Shown: in pieces, positions 31,691 to 44,360 of the stretch
Layout of the letters: every line of letters begins with the position of its first letter
Position numbering within the stretch: position 1 is the stretch's first letter
NCBI GenBank assembly: GCA_903632075.3
Contig: CAHIKZ030001813.1
Coordinates: 2,928,501-2,992,500, forward strand
Length of the DNA stretch: 64,000 nt
Direction of reading: 5' to 3'
DNA from: Acanthosepion pharaonis
Taxonomy: Eukaryota; Mollusca; Cephalopoda; Sepiida; Sepiidae
Translations under genes and position numbers: made by a program
Notes under the pieces: model-generated
Database searches by the model: none
The model's input: the letters and a program-made list of their open reading frames with translations, nothing else
What the model was told of the DNA's origin: nothing

Positions 31691-31839
31691 ACCTAACATT
31701 ATGCTTGTTCATATACTTACATAAAATGATATACATATATTCAACTAGTTATTATTATGTAAGTAGATGCATGTATTGTTTCTTAGCAAAATGGAAGTTT
31801 ATTTGCCTTGCTTTTATCTAACTCATTTTGATCATATCT

Positions 31840-31921
31840 ATCTATCTCTCTATCTATAGATAGATAGATAGATATGAGCATAGATAGATAGATATGAGCA
31901 GAAAGATAGATATGAGCAGAA

Positions 31922-31955
<34 letters not shown>
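31840..31955. repeat. (GATA)n microsatellite and 'gatatgagca' repeats
   Basis: (CTAT)n at 31839-31858, then (GATA)n interspersed with three tagatatgagca units, then (GATA)n at 31923-31954. Confidence 0.95.
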
Positions 31956-31956
<1 letters not shown>

Positions 31957-32605
31957 TGAAGGTACCGACATACATATGAACTGGGCTGCTAATCAATATT
32001 TCGATACAAAAAGAGACGTTTTCTATACTGCTTCATAAAATTGACTTCAGTAATTTTGAAACGATAGCTTGAAGAAAAACAGACTGTTTGCATTCTTGTA
32101 AAATCTGTTATACTATTTAATTCACAGTAAGTTTTTCAGTTGGCTTACAATCGTATATGTCAGAAATTCTTCCTTGTTTTAACGAGTTCGTTTTTCAAAA
32201 TTAAAGCTTGCAACTATCACGATTTTTATATTTTATAACTGCTTCTTGCGAATAAATAATGTCTTAATTTGACATTAAATTTCTTTGTAAATACTTTCTG
32301 TGTTTTTATGAGGATTTTTTTCTAGTCTACAAGTCTATTTTCGATTACGAAAAAGCATAAGGTTTTGCTTTCATTCCATTGGATAATGCAATACATCTTG
32401 AGATCGATTTTATGATCAATGAACTCGTTTCATTATCCATAAAATACTGGCACTGATATTAAGAGAACATGAAACGATTACATGGTTACTTATTTTGGTC
32501 CATTATTTTACTTAAAATTATTGCCACGTGGCATAAACACTAGTCAGTGCATTATTTAAATAAATTAGCCGTAAATAGAATGTAAAATAGAAGTTTGCCC
32601 CATTC
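31956..32605. other. AT-rich spacer
   Basis: No recognised feature. Confidence 0.5.
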
Positions 32606-32607
32606 AG

Positions 32608-32640
<33 letters not shown>
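32606..32640. repeat. (GATA)8 microsatellite
   Basis: Pure tetranucleotide repeat. Confidence 0.97.
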
Positions 32641-32716
32641 GTCTACATGTTTTGCGAAAGAATAATGAAGAACACCCAAAGTACCCACCATCAAAAAGCA
32701 ACAAGTCAATATATAC

Positions 32717-32820
32717 AGTGAGATGGATAAATTGTCGTCTAAATTACGCACAAATGAAAATAACACTGAAATCTCATTTTAACAGATATATTTACCAACC
32801 GTGCACAAAATATATTTGAT
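32717..32820 (-). mobile_element. mariner end fragment (same family as 33.0 and 55.2 kb)
   Basis: gatggataaattgtcgtcta then acgcacaaatgaaaataaca matches the terminal about 100 bp of the elements at 33.0 and 55.2 kb, including tttaacagatatatttacca. It breaks off into AT-rich sequence. A solitary end. Confidence 0.7.
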
Positions 32821-33020
32821 ATACTAATATAATATTTTGTATATTATTCTTATTCTGTATATAAATATTATTGTATATATTTTACTACATATTACTCTAT
32901 ACATTATAAACAATATATCTATATTCTATATATTATTATATATAAAATATATATTATACATATTATCTATATATTTTATTATATACAAAATATATATGTA
33001 CTTCTATATATTCTATAGAT
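32821..33020. repeat. degenerate TATA/ATTATA-rich tract
   Basis: Low-complexity AT-only sequence between two mariner-derived pieces. Confidence 0.9.
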
Positions 33021-33022
33021 TT

Positions 33023-33873
33023 TAGGGTGCGATGGATAAATTGTTTAAATTACGTCTAAATCAAAATATCACTGACATCTATATGTAACAGATATATTTA
33101 CATAAATTAAACAAACATATCTGGAAATACTAAAGAGTAAATTTCAATAAAATCGCCATTGGCTTCAACCATGGCTTCCAGACGACTTTAGAATCTCCTG
33201 CAACTCTTCTGGACGGTCTCCTTGTTTAAGTTGGTGAATGCTACCATAATCCTCGCCTTCTGTTCATCTTTGGTGTTACAAGAATTTTGTTGGTCTCTCG
33301 AACAACTACGTCCCACACATAATATTCAAGCGGGTTGCAGTCTGGGGAGTTAACTAGTCAGATGTAAGAGATGATGAGGTCACAGAAATTGCATGACACC
33401 GTGTTTGGGTTATCCTGCTTGTGTGGCAGGGTGCAGAGTCCTGTTGCCAGACATAAGACCTTCCACCAGTAACCCTCTTGATCCAGACCAGCATTACCTC
33501 CTCAAAGCACTTGATGTAGGCTTCCGTGTTGAATCTGAGGCCCCATGGAAAGATGAATGGAGGCATAACGCCGCGATCATTTCAAATACCTTCGTAATCA
33601 CCATTACACTCGTCCAACTCTTTCTGAAGCCTCTGCACTGTCCTCAGATTGACACCCAAACACTTTGAAATGTTTGTATTGGAGCTTCCGGTGCAAATGC
33701 CAAGCAGTACACATGCCGTTTCCCAGTTTCTGGCGGAGTGAATTGCGCCGTGGTGCTCTTTTCCTCACAGACGGTTCCCAATTGCCTGTGCAGTCGAAGA
33801 AGTCAAAAACAACAACGTGCATGCGCGAAATTAAAAATATAAAATAGCGACAATTTTTCCATCGCACCCTCTA
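33023..33873 (-). mobile_element. mariner-family transposon with both inverted ends, dead transposase
   Basis: The left end agggtgcgatggataaattg and the right end (inverse) agggtgcgatggaaaaattg form matching terminal repeats next to TA dinucleotides. The minus strand encodes IKCFEEVMLVWIKRVTGGRS then YVWQQDSAPCHTSR (33354-33566), the second catalytic Asp region of a mariner transposase. The upstream part near 33.6-33.8 kb carries SVRKRAPRRNSLRQKLGNGM. The element is only about 850 bp and frameshifted, so it is inactive. A close relative is at 55.19 kb. Confidence 0.8.
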
Positions 33874-33910
33874 TGTGAATTAGCTCACCCACTAGCTGAA
33901 TGGTTCCATA

Positions 33911-33935
33911 ATAATAATAATAATAATAATAATAA
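33911..33935. repeat. (AAT)8 microsatellite
   Basis: Pure ATA/AAT units. Confidence 0.97.
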
Positions 33936-34438
33936 TTCAAGCAACACATATATTGCTTACACAACCTCTACCTTATTGCACTGGTTAACTTGGCATTTAT
34001 CCGATAATTGTTCACTTAAATTACACATCACCAAACAATATAATAACGAAACTAAGAAATCTGACAAATCCTAAACAATAACACAAAAGAATATTAAAAA
34101 TATTATAAGCATTAAGCATAAAAAACAAACAAAGCAGAGTCAATAAACATTAAATATATATTATAAATTTAAAAAAAGCGACATGATATCAGGATATTAA
34201 AAAAATCGATATTTGAAATATGATGGAAGTGGCATAACATAAATATCAAAAGCCCTTTAACAATGGTCTATGAAAATCGAAAGTAGTCAAAAAATGGACA
34301 TTTTATATTTAAAATTTAATCAGGAACCAAGAAAATGGTTCGAAATGCAGAAAAAATAACCAAAAATATCCTTGGAAAAAGAAGCAAACAGTTATAAAGA
34401 AAACATTACTCTGCTCATATAAGTCATATAGATCAAGA
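33936..34438. other. A-rich spacer
   Basis: No recognised feature. Confidence 0.5.
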
Positions 34439-34439
34439 T

Positions 34440-34505
<66 letters not shown>
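34439..34505. repeat. (CA)n(TA)n compound microsatellite
   Basis: About 11 CA units followed by about 21 TA units. Confidence 0.97.
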
Positions 34506-34508
<3 letters not shown>

Positions 34509-34549
34509 TTACAACGTTGTAAATTCTTGAAGTATTTTCGAATGTACTC

Positions 34550-34870
34550 AGATTTAAACTTGAACACGCACGACGAAGTTTTAGAGAAAATGAAAACAAG
34601 AAATATAATTATACTTAATATCAAGAAGAAGCAGTTGAAATTTCTAAACCACAAAGAGGAAAATGGTCTTGGAAAATTCGATACTACAAGGACAGATTGA
34701 AGGTAAGAGGAAAACACATAACGTACCTAATGAGCTTGAGTAAATGGATGGCGGAACAAGGTTTAAGGGAGATAACAAAAAGACAAAATATATTAAGCGC
34801 TGCAAGGCGCTGGAAATTGTGGAGAGCCATTATCACCAACGACACAAAGAATAATAAGAAGAAGAACGTC
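34550..34870 (+). pseudogene. LINE family C, C-terminal end
   Basis: Plus strand: the reading around 34700-34850 gives KHITYLMSLSKWMAEQGLRE then ITKRQNILSAARRWKLWRAI. This is the conserved C-terminus of a LINE ORF2 type that also occurs at 36.35, 43.1 and 49.75 kb. Upstream, ENENKK.NY..YQEEA shows the preceding block with a frameshift. Truncated on the 5' side by (TA)n. Confidence 0.7.
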
Positions 34871-34900
34871 ATTTTCTCAACGTCATATTTTTGTGTACAA

Positions 34901-34943
<43 letters not shown>

Positions 34944-35023
34944 TAGCTGCATTTTATCTTTGATAAAGTTCCTGAAGAAATAGACGACATTGCAAAATAA
35001 GGTTTTCTATTTTTTTCAGTTAA

Positions 35024-35083
<60 letters not shown>
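34901..35083. repeat. two (TA)n arrays
   Basis: Pure (TA)n at 34905-34940 and 35029-35083, about 90 bp apart. Confidence 0.97.
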
Positions 35084-35086
<3 letters not shown>

Positions 35087-35275
35087 GAAATAGTCTTAAT
35101 GTGTGCTATATTTATTGGATAAATTGCTCAATATCAGAGATAGAGCATGTGTAAATATAAAAGTGAACATAGATGTCAACACTTAGAGCGACAGTCTGTT
35201 TGGGACGATTGATGCAATAGCATGAAACAGACTGTCGCCTAATGTTGACTTCATATAACACTTTTATATTTATTT
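35084..35275. mobile_element. (TA)n-bounded hairpin repeat family, copy 2 (best preserved)
   Basis: Directly follows (TA)n and ends in another. It contains gtgtgctatatttattggat, gctcaatatcagagatagagc, then an inverted repeat: gtcaacacttagagcgacag then tctgttt on the left, and gaaacagactgtcgcctaat then gttgac on the right. Non-coding. Confidence 0.7.
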
Positions 35276-35593
<318 letters not shown>

Positions 35594-35639
35594 GCATACA
35601 CAGACGCATAAGGGCACATTTTTCTCTTCTTTTTCCTCC

Positions 35640-36330
35640 TGACACTGTATTGTTTTTTGCAGATTTATTTAAAATGATGGAAAATAACTGAAACGCGAAG
35701 CCTCAACCAACTCCTTCTGTCATGCTTGGCCTCTACAAGTGTCAGATTAGAACAAAAATGGAGTATTTCGCTATATCCGGGCTCGAGTTGTTCAATACTC
35801 ATTTCCCAGTCTTGATAGACTTATTCTCCATTTTGCAATGGCTTTGTGACTGACACAAAGTTGCACATCTACCACTACTCAATTGCTATTTCCATGACAG
35901 ATGTTCACCTAAGCTCCGTTCTTTTGTTGTACCAGTTCAGATTTTTACAGCTAGAACGCGCCATGATACTTCGACAAAATCGAAACACTCTCATTTCCTC
36001 CGTGTTTCAAAGGTTAAAAAAATCTACTCAGACAGTTTTCTTCTCACGAACTGCTACTTTGTGGAACAGACTCCTGTATAAATGCATCCATGAGCTCTAC
36101 ACTCTTAACCTCTCCAAGTCAAGTGTTAATCGTTATCTATCTTCCTTATTCACATAATCTTCACTTTTTAGTACATCCTCTTTGATTCATATCATACACT
36201 CCATTCACTATTAACAATTTAATAGTAACACCTTATCTAGATGTGTTCTATGGCCTTGCACTGAGCGATTTCTAGTATAAACATGTTTTAGAGATTAAGC
36301 GTTAGATTAAGTACGTAAAAGAACTGTTGG
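35640..36330 (+). pseudogene. LINE family J, 3' end
   Basis: Plus strand: MLGLYKCQIRTKMEYFA (about 35720-35780), a broken YFH..CS..LRS block (about 35880-35935), then TVFFSRTATLWNRLLYKC and LNLSKSSVNRYLSSLFT (36030-36157). A 3' UTR follows to about 36330. Confidence 0.75.
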
Positions 36331-36339
36331 AGTTTCCAT

Positions 36340-36688
36340 GTAATCATGTCATATTTGGGAGGGATATTAGAATAATCCAGAAACTATATGCAAAAGGCCT
36401 TCATACGGATAGAAAATGAATTCAGTAAATATACAAACATAGAACGGGGTGTAAGGCAATGATGTGTCCTCTCTCCAGACTTATTCAACATATACAGTGA
36501 GAGAATTAGAAGTCCTATCAAAATTCAATATTGGTGGCCACAATCTTAAAAATATAACATGCAGATGAGACAGTGTTGATAGCAGACACAGAAAGAAAAC
36601 TATAAGAATTCAGACAGAAGGTAGTAAAGGAAAGCGAGAAAAAAGGACTAAGCACCAATTGCAAGCAAAAGGAACAGGCCACCAAGTC
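36340..36688 (+). pseudogene. LINE family C, reverse transcriptase fragment
   Basis: The reading includes NIQT..GVRQ.CVLSPDLFNIYSE, then GGHNL.NIT.ADETVLIADTERKL. This is the palm region; the catalytic YADD appears as 'ADET' in this copy, with its second Asp lost. It ends abruptly at about 36688, where a family J 3' end begins. Confidence 0.7.
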
Positions 36689-36810
36689 TAGCATTAACCG
36701 TTATCTTCCCCACATATCTCCACAAACTTTGACTCTTATTCTGTAACCCTCAACTTCTATATTTTTAATATCATCGCATAGTAGTTTAGTTGATTTTGTA
36801 AAATGCCATA
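36689..36810 (+). pseudogene. LINE family J, extreme 3' end
   Basis: ctagcattaaccgttatctt and the following segment match the last codons and 3' UTR of family J. It is fused directly to the family C fragment, with no simple repeat between them. Confidence 0.5.
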
Positions 36811-37049
36811 TGTAATATGTTTAGTGTTCTACTGCATTCTGTCTATAAAAATAATATTTCTTTAATGCAAAGCGTATATTAGAACGTCCTGTTTCATACA
36901 GAATGCAATAGCAGGAAATACACTGCTTGTTATTGCGTGAGACAATATAATGCCTGAGGAAGCAACAGGTGCATTATTGTGAGGTAATTTAGATGTGCAT
37001 TAAAGCATTTCATTTTCACGAGTTACGACCTGTTTCGATGAAGTTTAAT

Positions 37050-37420
37050 TGGAATGTGGACTTGCAAGTACTAACCAGGAAAGCCTTAATATAAAAATGA
37101 ATACCACTAGGTCGCAGAGGGGTTATAGTGAGCGAAAGAAAATGCGAAGACCTTAGTGAGGAGAAGGTAGGTAAGGACAATAAAGGGTTCAGGAAAAGAG
37201 ATGTTGATTGACATTGCATTTAAATACCTTTGCATATAGGTGGCACTGATGCAAGACATTGAAATGGATTTCCACATTCAAGAAATGCGAGAAAAGAAAC
37301 TATTAGAACAGACGATTGCATCTGGCTAGTTCGACAGTAAAAAAGATGAGACCTTGTTGTCAATCTGGAAGCACGCTCAAATTCATGCATTTGAGTGAGA
37401 AAGGAGAAAATCTAGTCAGA
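37050..37420 (-). pseudogene. LINE family K, 3' fragment a
   Basis: Parallels 37760-38040 segment by segment: gagaaaagaaactattagaa, then agttcgacagtaaaa, then agcacgctcaaattcatgca. It is a second, independently truncated copy upstream of copy b on the same strand. Confidence 0.6.
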
Positions 37421-37759
37421 ACAATTGTAACTGGATAGCGGGAAATTATATAAACACCCGACATGCGAGAGGAAAAGCAGAATCCCTCACACAAGCGCAA
37501 GAAGATTGAATGTCTTCAGATAGGCCACCGTTCAGTCAACGTTAATTTGACGGAGTCTAGAAGTGAATAAACAGTTTTTTTATGTATGAGAAATTTAATC
37601 GTGTATTGTTGTCACGCGTCACTAAAATAACATTACATGTTTATATTAACTTATGAATGAATGCATGTCTTACTCATCAACTGATTTGTAATCCAGGATG
37701 CTATTTTGCTATTTTTTTTAAATCATTTCACTGCATGCAAAGCAAGCAATAATTTCACT
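37421..37759. other. spacer between LINE K copies
   Basis: Contains gtgaataaacag, a poly(A)-signal-like AATAAA near 37566. No other feature. Confidence 0.4.
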
Positions 37760-38990
37760 AGTATTCAAGAGGTTACAGTGTGTGAAAGAGAATGAGAAGA
37801 CATTAGTGAAGAGAAAGACAATAAAAGAACAGGGTTCAGAAAATAGAAAATGGAGACTGGCGTTGCATTTAAATTTTTTGAAGATTGTAGGTGACAGGGC
37901 AACGAAAAATTGGAAGGGAGTTTCAAAGTGCGAGAAAAGAAATCTATTAGAATAGAATATACCGTTGTGCATCTAACTAGTTCAACAGTAAAACAATGAG
38001 ACCTAGTTGCCAATCTAGTAGCACGCTCAAATTCATGCAGTCGAGGGACTCAGGTAAAGATTCATAAGAAGAGTTGCCATGAAAATAGATGCAGAAAAGA
38101 CAGAAAGAAGCCACGTCACATTGGTGCAAAAGTGGCTGAAGTCGAAATACCATGTCAGGAACGATTACATTACAAAACCTTCTTTGAATTTTGTCAAGAA
38201 TCTCGCGATATATAGTCGGAGCACCAGACAAGATATGGTAGCAATATTCAATACACGGACGAATGGTAGATTTATAAATGTGCAAAATGGATTCTGACGA
38301 GAAATATTTTCTAGCATGACACAATGATCCAACTTTATTAGCAGTAAACCTATCAAGTGATTCAATATAATCACTCTACTTCATGTAGGTGGAAAACGTG
38401 AGCCTTAGAAGGAGCAAAGTGTTGATCTTCCGGATTTTAGGCTCAGCCATGCAGATGGCAGGCCGAAAAGCTGATTAAATGATAGCAGTTTAGTTTTGGT
38501 GGCGTTAAAATGCACAAACCACTCTTTGCCCCAGTTAACCACTGACTGTAAGTCCTTTTCAAGCTTACTTTGTTGGATCTGTCGAACTTTACTACTAAGA
38601 CAGGATTAAAAAGTATGTTTCATGTGCATAAATCCCTAGTTGGAAACTGTTGACAACGGAATTATCGTTGATGAAGATCAGTACGTGGTAGGTCTAAGGA
38701 TAGAGGCCTGCATTAATATGAAATGATCTAGAAACGTGTACTTTCACCACGATATTCATTACACGATTTGTTAGGAATGATTTGATTTAATCAAATATTC
38801 ATCCAAACACACCGTAGCATTCAGGGAAGGCCAGTATGCTAAACTCTATCGAACGCCTTTGAGATATCTCGAGCTGTAACCCAAGCTTCACAGTTCTTAT
38901 CTAAAGCTTAATAAACAAAGTCAGTGATGGTTGTTAACACATCGAAGGTAAACCTGAAACAGATACGCCTCACTTATTTCTCTGTATATA
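37760..38990 (-). pseudogene. LINE family K, copy b, RT to 3' end
   Basis: The minus strand reads TARDISKAFDRV (about 38860-38890), the first RT motif of Jockey/CR1-type elements. Then MCHARKYFSSESILHIYKST, IRPCIEYCYHILSGAPTIYR, EILDKIQRRFCNVIVPDM (38.1-38.3 kb), and RSHCFTVELVRCTTVYSI (37.95-38.0 kb). There are several frameshifts; the RT catalytic box is not readable. Confidence 0.75.
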
Positions 38991-40490
38991 TATTTATTCG
39001 GTCGAGCTAGCTCGGATATTCATGAGCCTATTACTCCTACCATCACGGTCCTGCATTAAGGTTGAAAAGTCATTAGTGTGACATTCGGTGTCACAACAGC
39101 TGGTCAATGTAAGCGATTCTTGGATGATCAACTTATCTTGCTCCTTGGCTAGGTATACATAGCAATAATTCACTTGAATCTCTTGTTTGCTATCCTGCTA
39201 AGAGCATTCAGCTTTCACATATGATTGTAGAAATATTAGAGATGGATCCATAGATTTAGTTGGATCTTGCATTCAAGAGACGTTAAGTATTGTTCTCAGC
39301 AACCGAACGTAGGTTCCATCAAGCTTAGACTATAGAGTTTCATTTAATAACAAAGCAGTGGTAGCCATATTAAAACCGCCACTACAGTGGCTCGAAAGTG
39401 GCTTGAAGTTGTCTAAAGGATCAAATTTCAAGATTTCATCCATTTTATTCGAGGCAGTACAGTCTTTATCTCTGCGAATTCTCCCATCCTTTTTCAGTAG
39501 AATTTATTTCGCTTCCTGGGTATAAAAAAGATTCGAGAGATTTTATTGATTCATCTAAGACAGTTCGTATTGAGCCTTGCTGGTTGAAACCTATGAATTC
39601 AGTTTTAGAGGCATTGACACGAAGTCCAATATTGTTAGAAGCATTTTCTAGATGATGTATGAGAACTGTGACATTGATAATGTTGCCTGCAGGGAAAACT
39701 AGTTCAACTGCATAGTCAATATCGGTTAACTTTTTTGCAAGATATTTAAGAGTCTTGGTGATAAATTAAAACCTAGATGACGATGTTTGTCGATGGGAGT
39801 TCTCAGTACGTAGTCAAGGGTGATAACACACAGAAAAGGTGCAGTGATGTCACGCTGAAGGACCCTGCTTTGATGTCGAAGTGTCTCCGTCTGGGGATCT
39901 AACAGAAGATTTGATATTTTTGTATAGCATCATTATGGCAGATATTGTCTCAGTGTGGATGCCATATGTCAGAAGGATATTCTTCATTTTTCCTTTTGTA
40001 CAGACTCGAATGCTTTAGAGAAATATAAAAATAGTAAGGTGGCCTGTAGATTCCCTAACCCTATCAATAATTCGCCAAAACGTCAGGATTTGTCCAACGA
40101 TTGATCTATTTCTTCGAAAGCCATTTCGATTTTTTGGAGGATCTTCTCTACTTCAGATTGCATTCTGTTGAGAAGCATTGAGTTGTAAATTTTTGCTGCA
40201 ATGGAGGTAAGTGTGATTCCATCTATAATCTTTCGCTTTTGGAAAAGGTAGTATGCAGCCTTCTGTCCATCTTTCTATGACTTCTCCATTATATGTGACG
40301 TTACAGAGTTGTAGTAGTATATCGTCGAAATTCTGGGTTCAAAGTTCATGTATGCTTTTGGGTTATAAAATCCAGCCGTCCTTCCCTGACGATCCGCTTA
40401 GGTGAAACCTTGGTAGGTTTGTCTGGCTCTCTAGGTTTGACTAGGTCTGCTCTACTCATTGTATTGAGCTCTTTATTTAGTTGTTTTGGA
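38991..40490 (-). pseudogene. RTE-clade LINE, reverse transcriptase to C-terminus
   Basis: Minus strand, 5' to 3': YNSMLLNRMQSEVEKIL (about 40150-40210), LYFSKAFESVQKEK (about 39990-40040), LQRDITAPFLCVITLDYVLR then TPIDKHRHLGF (39.79-39.87 kb), FVSMPLKQNS (about 39.6 kb), and DGTYVRLLRTILNVSW (about 39.27-39.32 kb). The G-V-x-Q-G-D-x-x-A-P-F-L-F and T-x-I-D-K-H-R patterns are characteristic of RTE-type RTs. Many stops. It abuts LINE K copy b with no gap. Confidence 0.8.
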
Positions 40491-40700
40491 TACTCGCATC
40501 GGGTTTTTTTTTCTTTGGGCCTTGAACTCGTATTCTGGACGATTACTTTCGGTTAACGTACATGTTCTTGGTCTTTTCTTTTTTTATATACCTTTTTCCC
40601 TTTGGTATTGGCTTGTTTATTTGCAAATCAATACAACGAAGGTTTTCGAACGAGTATAGTTTCTTATACTTATAATTTATTATAACTTATATTTCTATTA

Positions 40701-40766
<66 letters not shown>

Positions 40767-41335
40767 TTTGATTTCTTTTCTTTGTCTCCTTTCTTTTTAT
40801 TAATTTTCATTCTAATATTTTTCTATCATTTCATCTGAGGTTTAATTTTTTTTTTTTTTACTTTTAATATTTTTCTTTCATTTCTTAGTTGTTCTTTCTT
40901 ATTAGCCTCTTTCTTTTCATCCTTGCCTTTTTTATTTTTGGGAAAACCATCTGCCACACACAAATAGAGAAATCTGCCAGATCATATTATCGCTTATGAC
41001 ATTTTTTTTAAACTTTACTGTAACCATATTATTTACTTCTGTCACTTTTCTATTCACTTTAATATATAATCACGAGGGAAATACGATTTCATAAACTGTT
41101 ATGAGGCTGGGTAAATATATTTTGATTTTGAAATTATGTTGTATTTTATTTTATTATCAGAGAATAGAAACATTGGCGTTCTCTGAAATGTTATTTTTCT
41201 ATTTGTACTTATTGTAAGAATGAGGAAGCATGGGAGAAGAAAAAATAGAAAAAAGTAAATTGGAATAACTGGAAAAAGTAGAAGAGAGAGTAATTAGAAA
41301 CACTGAATGGTTGGAATAAAATGACAGCAAGAAGT
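40491..41335. repeat. spacer with (TA)n
   Basis: (TA)n at 40705-40761; otherwise T-rich with no feature. Confidence 0.85.
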
Positions 41336-41705
41336 TAAAGAAATGAAATTGAAAAGGAAAGATTTTAAGATGAAAAATGTTGAAGAAATTAAAAAGAAAA
41401 AGAAAGATTTTAAAATTTCGAAGAGATGGAGGAAAACGAACGAGATTTTAAGATTAAACATGTTGAAGAAATGAAAGAGAAAATATTCAAGAGATGGAAG
41501 AAAAAGTTTTTAAAAAGTTAAAGAGGAGGTAAGTTTTAAAAATTAAAACCATTAAAGAAAAGGAGAAAGGGCATGATTTTAGAATTAAAAACGTTTTAGG
41601 GATGGAGAAAGTAAAGCAAAATTTTAAGATTAAAATGTTGGAGAAACTAAAGGGGGAAGGAAACATTTTAAGATTAAAAAAGAATTTCGGACAACATAGA
41701 TCATC
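41336..41705. repeat. degenerate purine-rich repeat, period about 40-60 bp
   Basis: At least seven units share attttaagattaaaaa followed by tgttgaagaaatgaa/gagatggag and A/G-rich spacers. The minus-strand translation is Phe/Ser/Leu-rich (FSFSNILILK). No coding evidence; an old minisatellite. Confidence 0.7.
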
Positions 41706-41889
41706 AGTTTTAGATGAAGCTAATTCTTCAAACTCTATTCTCATATGAATTATTTATTTGCATTTTATCTTAATAATCTTGCTTAGTAATAAGACATCAT
41801 TAGTATGATTTTCTGTCAAGGCTTTGGCTAGTAATATCTATTAGACGCGAGAAACAATGTTTTATACTTTTTACATATTTAATGATACA

Positions 41890-41890
<1 letters not shown>

Positions 41891-41951
<61 letters not shown>
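41891..41951. repeat. (TA)n microsatellite
   Basis: About 30 pure TA units. Confidence 0.97.
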
Positions 41952-41953
<2 letters not shown>

Positions 41954-42135
41954 CAAAGAAAATTAAATGTTCACTTATCTTTCCCAAAACGTCCTCTGCA
42001 AAAAATATCTTTAAGAACAAAATTTATTCAACGATATAAATACACAATGATGGCTGTAAACTCGTTAAATGATCATCACCGTCGCAGTTTGATCAAATGT
42101 TTTAGTTCTAGTATGAATGACAATGGCACCTGAAA
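41952..42135 (+). other. open fragment KLNVHLSFPKRPL..., unrecognised repeat
   Basis: Frame starting within the (TA)n and ending NSLNDHHRRSLIKCFSSS at 42133. The beginning (aattaaatgttcacttatct) recurs at 42300, so it is probably a transposon 3' ORF end. Family not recognised. Confidence 0.35.
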
Positions 42136-42236
42136 CCAGCTTGTTGAAGATGTAGCAAACTGAGTTGTTCGGCACATTACTTTCACCTCACACACACACA
42201 CACACACACACGCACACACACACGTATATACATATA

Positions 42237-42251
42237 TTTAATTTTATTTGT

Positions 42252-42289
<38 letters not shown>

Positions 42290-42307
42290 CAACAAATAAA
42301 ATTAAAT
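42237..42307. repeat. inverted repeat centred on (TA)n
   Basis: The 19-bp arms atttaattttatttgttgc and gcaacaaataaaattaaat are perfect inverses. The 33-nt centre is almost entirely (TA)n. Confidence 0.9.
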
Positions 42308-42352
42308 GTCCACTTATATGTCCCCAAAATTAAATTTTGTTACTATTAATGC

Positions 42353-43079
<727 letters not shown>

Positions 43080-43530
43080 TTGTCGGAATTAGTAACCTTC
43101 TGGGAACCTCAAGTTGAAACATCTATTCAATCTACTGGGCTAGCTTGTTGATTGTTTTCGTTCCACTGACCATTTTAGAAGAAATCTCGTACGTACTCAA
43201 GCTCATCAAATATTTTCCTCTGTCTCCCTTGCCCTCAATCTGTCTTGTGAGTATCAGATTTTCTAAGCCTTCTTTCCTCATTATGTACCCCCAGAAATTT
43301 CAACCGTCTCTTCCTTGTGTTATGTATAAGTTTGTTTTTTGTTTCAATCTTCTGTAAAATCTCATCGTTGCTCACATGTTTGGTCCATGGTATCCTCACC
43401 ATCCTTATGTAGAACCACATTTCTCTTGCTACAAGTCACTTCTGCATCTTTGAGGAGATTTTCCAGTACTCACTGCTATACAGGAGGACAGTTATATTCT
43501 ACCGAACCAGAATGCGTGCGTGTGTAATTT
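43080..43530 (-). pseudogene. LINE family C, C-terminal part
   Basis: The minus strand reads MWFYIRMVRIPWTKHVSNDE then ILQKIETKNKLIHNTRKRRLKFLG (split here: 43235-43420). Next is TRQIEGKGDRGKYLMSLST (about 43160-43240). These blocks follow the RT in the family C ORF. Frameshifted and truncated. Confidence 0.75.
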
Positions 43531-43869
43531 TCATGTGAAGATAAATCTTGTATTTAGGTTTGCGGATTGTGAAATTTTAAAAACAACAGGAGGTTTTCAC
43601 AGACTTACTGTCTTCTTCGCTTGCATGTCTGCCATCGAGACCGGCTAGAAAATTAAAAATAAAATTCTAGCAATTAAAATTGACAGCAAAATGCAAAATT
43701 AATATCAACAGCTGTACATAAAATCTGACCAACATTAAGTTTTCAAATCCCTACATATCGTAATAGTTCTCGTTTTCATAAATACATACAGACATCTATT
43801 TTATATATCTTTAAATGCGCATCTCGTCTGATTTCATGAGATTTGTGTACAGAAATACAAGGGTCGATC
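43531..43869. other. spacer
   Basis: Nothing recognised. Confidence 0.45.
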
Positions 43870-44360
43870 AAAAGTAAATCCTTTTCTAAATTAATTTCAA
43901 TAGTATTAGTCAAAGCTGGAAGGAGACGATGAAGTGTCTGCAATCTCAAGAGAAATGTTTAATTTTCCTACCAATATTCCTCTTTTAAAATAGGACTCAC
44001 ACAAGAAACAAAAAGATGCTATAAAATTTAAGTTCTTTCAGTGAGTAAGTGCGGCAAGCATTCACAGTGAATGTTCCTCAAAAGGTTTCATTTTATAGAG
44101 CACAATAAGTAGATGGGTCATACAGGTAATAGTAGCCCTAAAGAAGCTCTAGGTAATAGAGTAATAGGCCACGCAGTGGCAGTCTAGGTTGCTGTGTACG
44201 AGGATAAGATCTTGCAAGCTGGTGCACTTATTAAAGATGATATAAGAACCACTATTACCAATTATTGTGAAAGTTTTCAAATGACTCATGATAGTACCTA
44301 CAGTTTAGTGCAGTTTCTTGGTTAATCAAAGGTCTGTGGAAAGTGAATTACCAGAATGCT
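43870..44360 (+). pseudogene. possible mariner-like N-terminal relic
   Basis: The plus-strand reading ALIKDDIRTTITNYCESFQM then THDSTYSLVQFLG (44220-44325) resembles the paired helix-turn-helix region (..I..D.R.TI..I......S..S.Y.I....LG) of mariner-like transposases. The left edge gggtcgatcaaaagtaaatc could be an inverted end, but no partner was found. Weak. Confidence 0.35.

Noticed and set aside
36800..37010. LTR or Penelope-like terminal sequence
   Set aside because: A small imperfect hairpin (gcaatagcag/ctgcttgttattgc) and a 'gcctgaggaag' phrase are suggestive but too short to assign.
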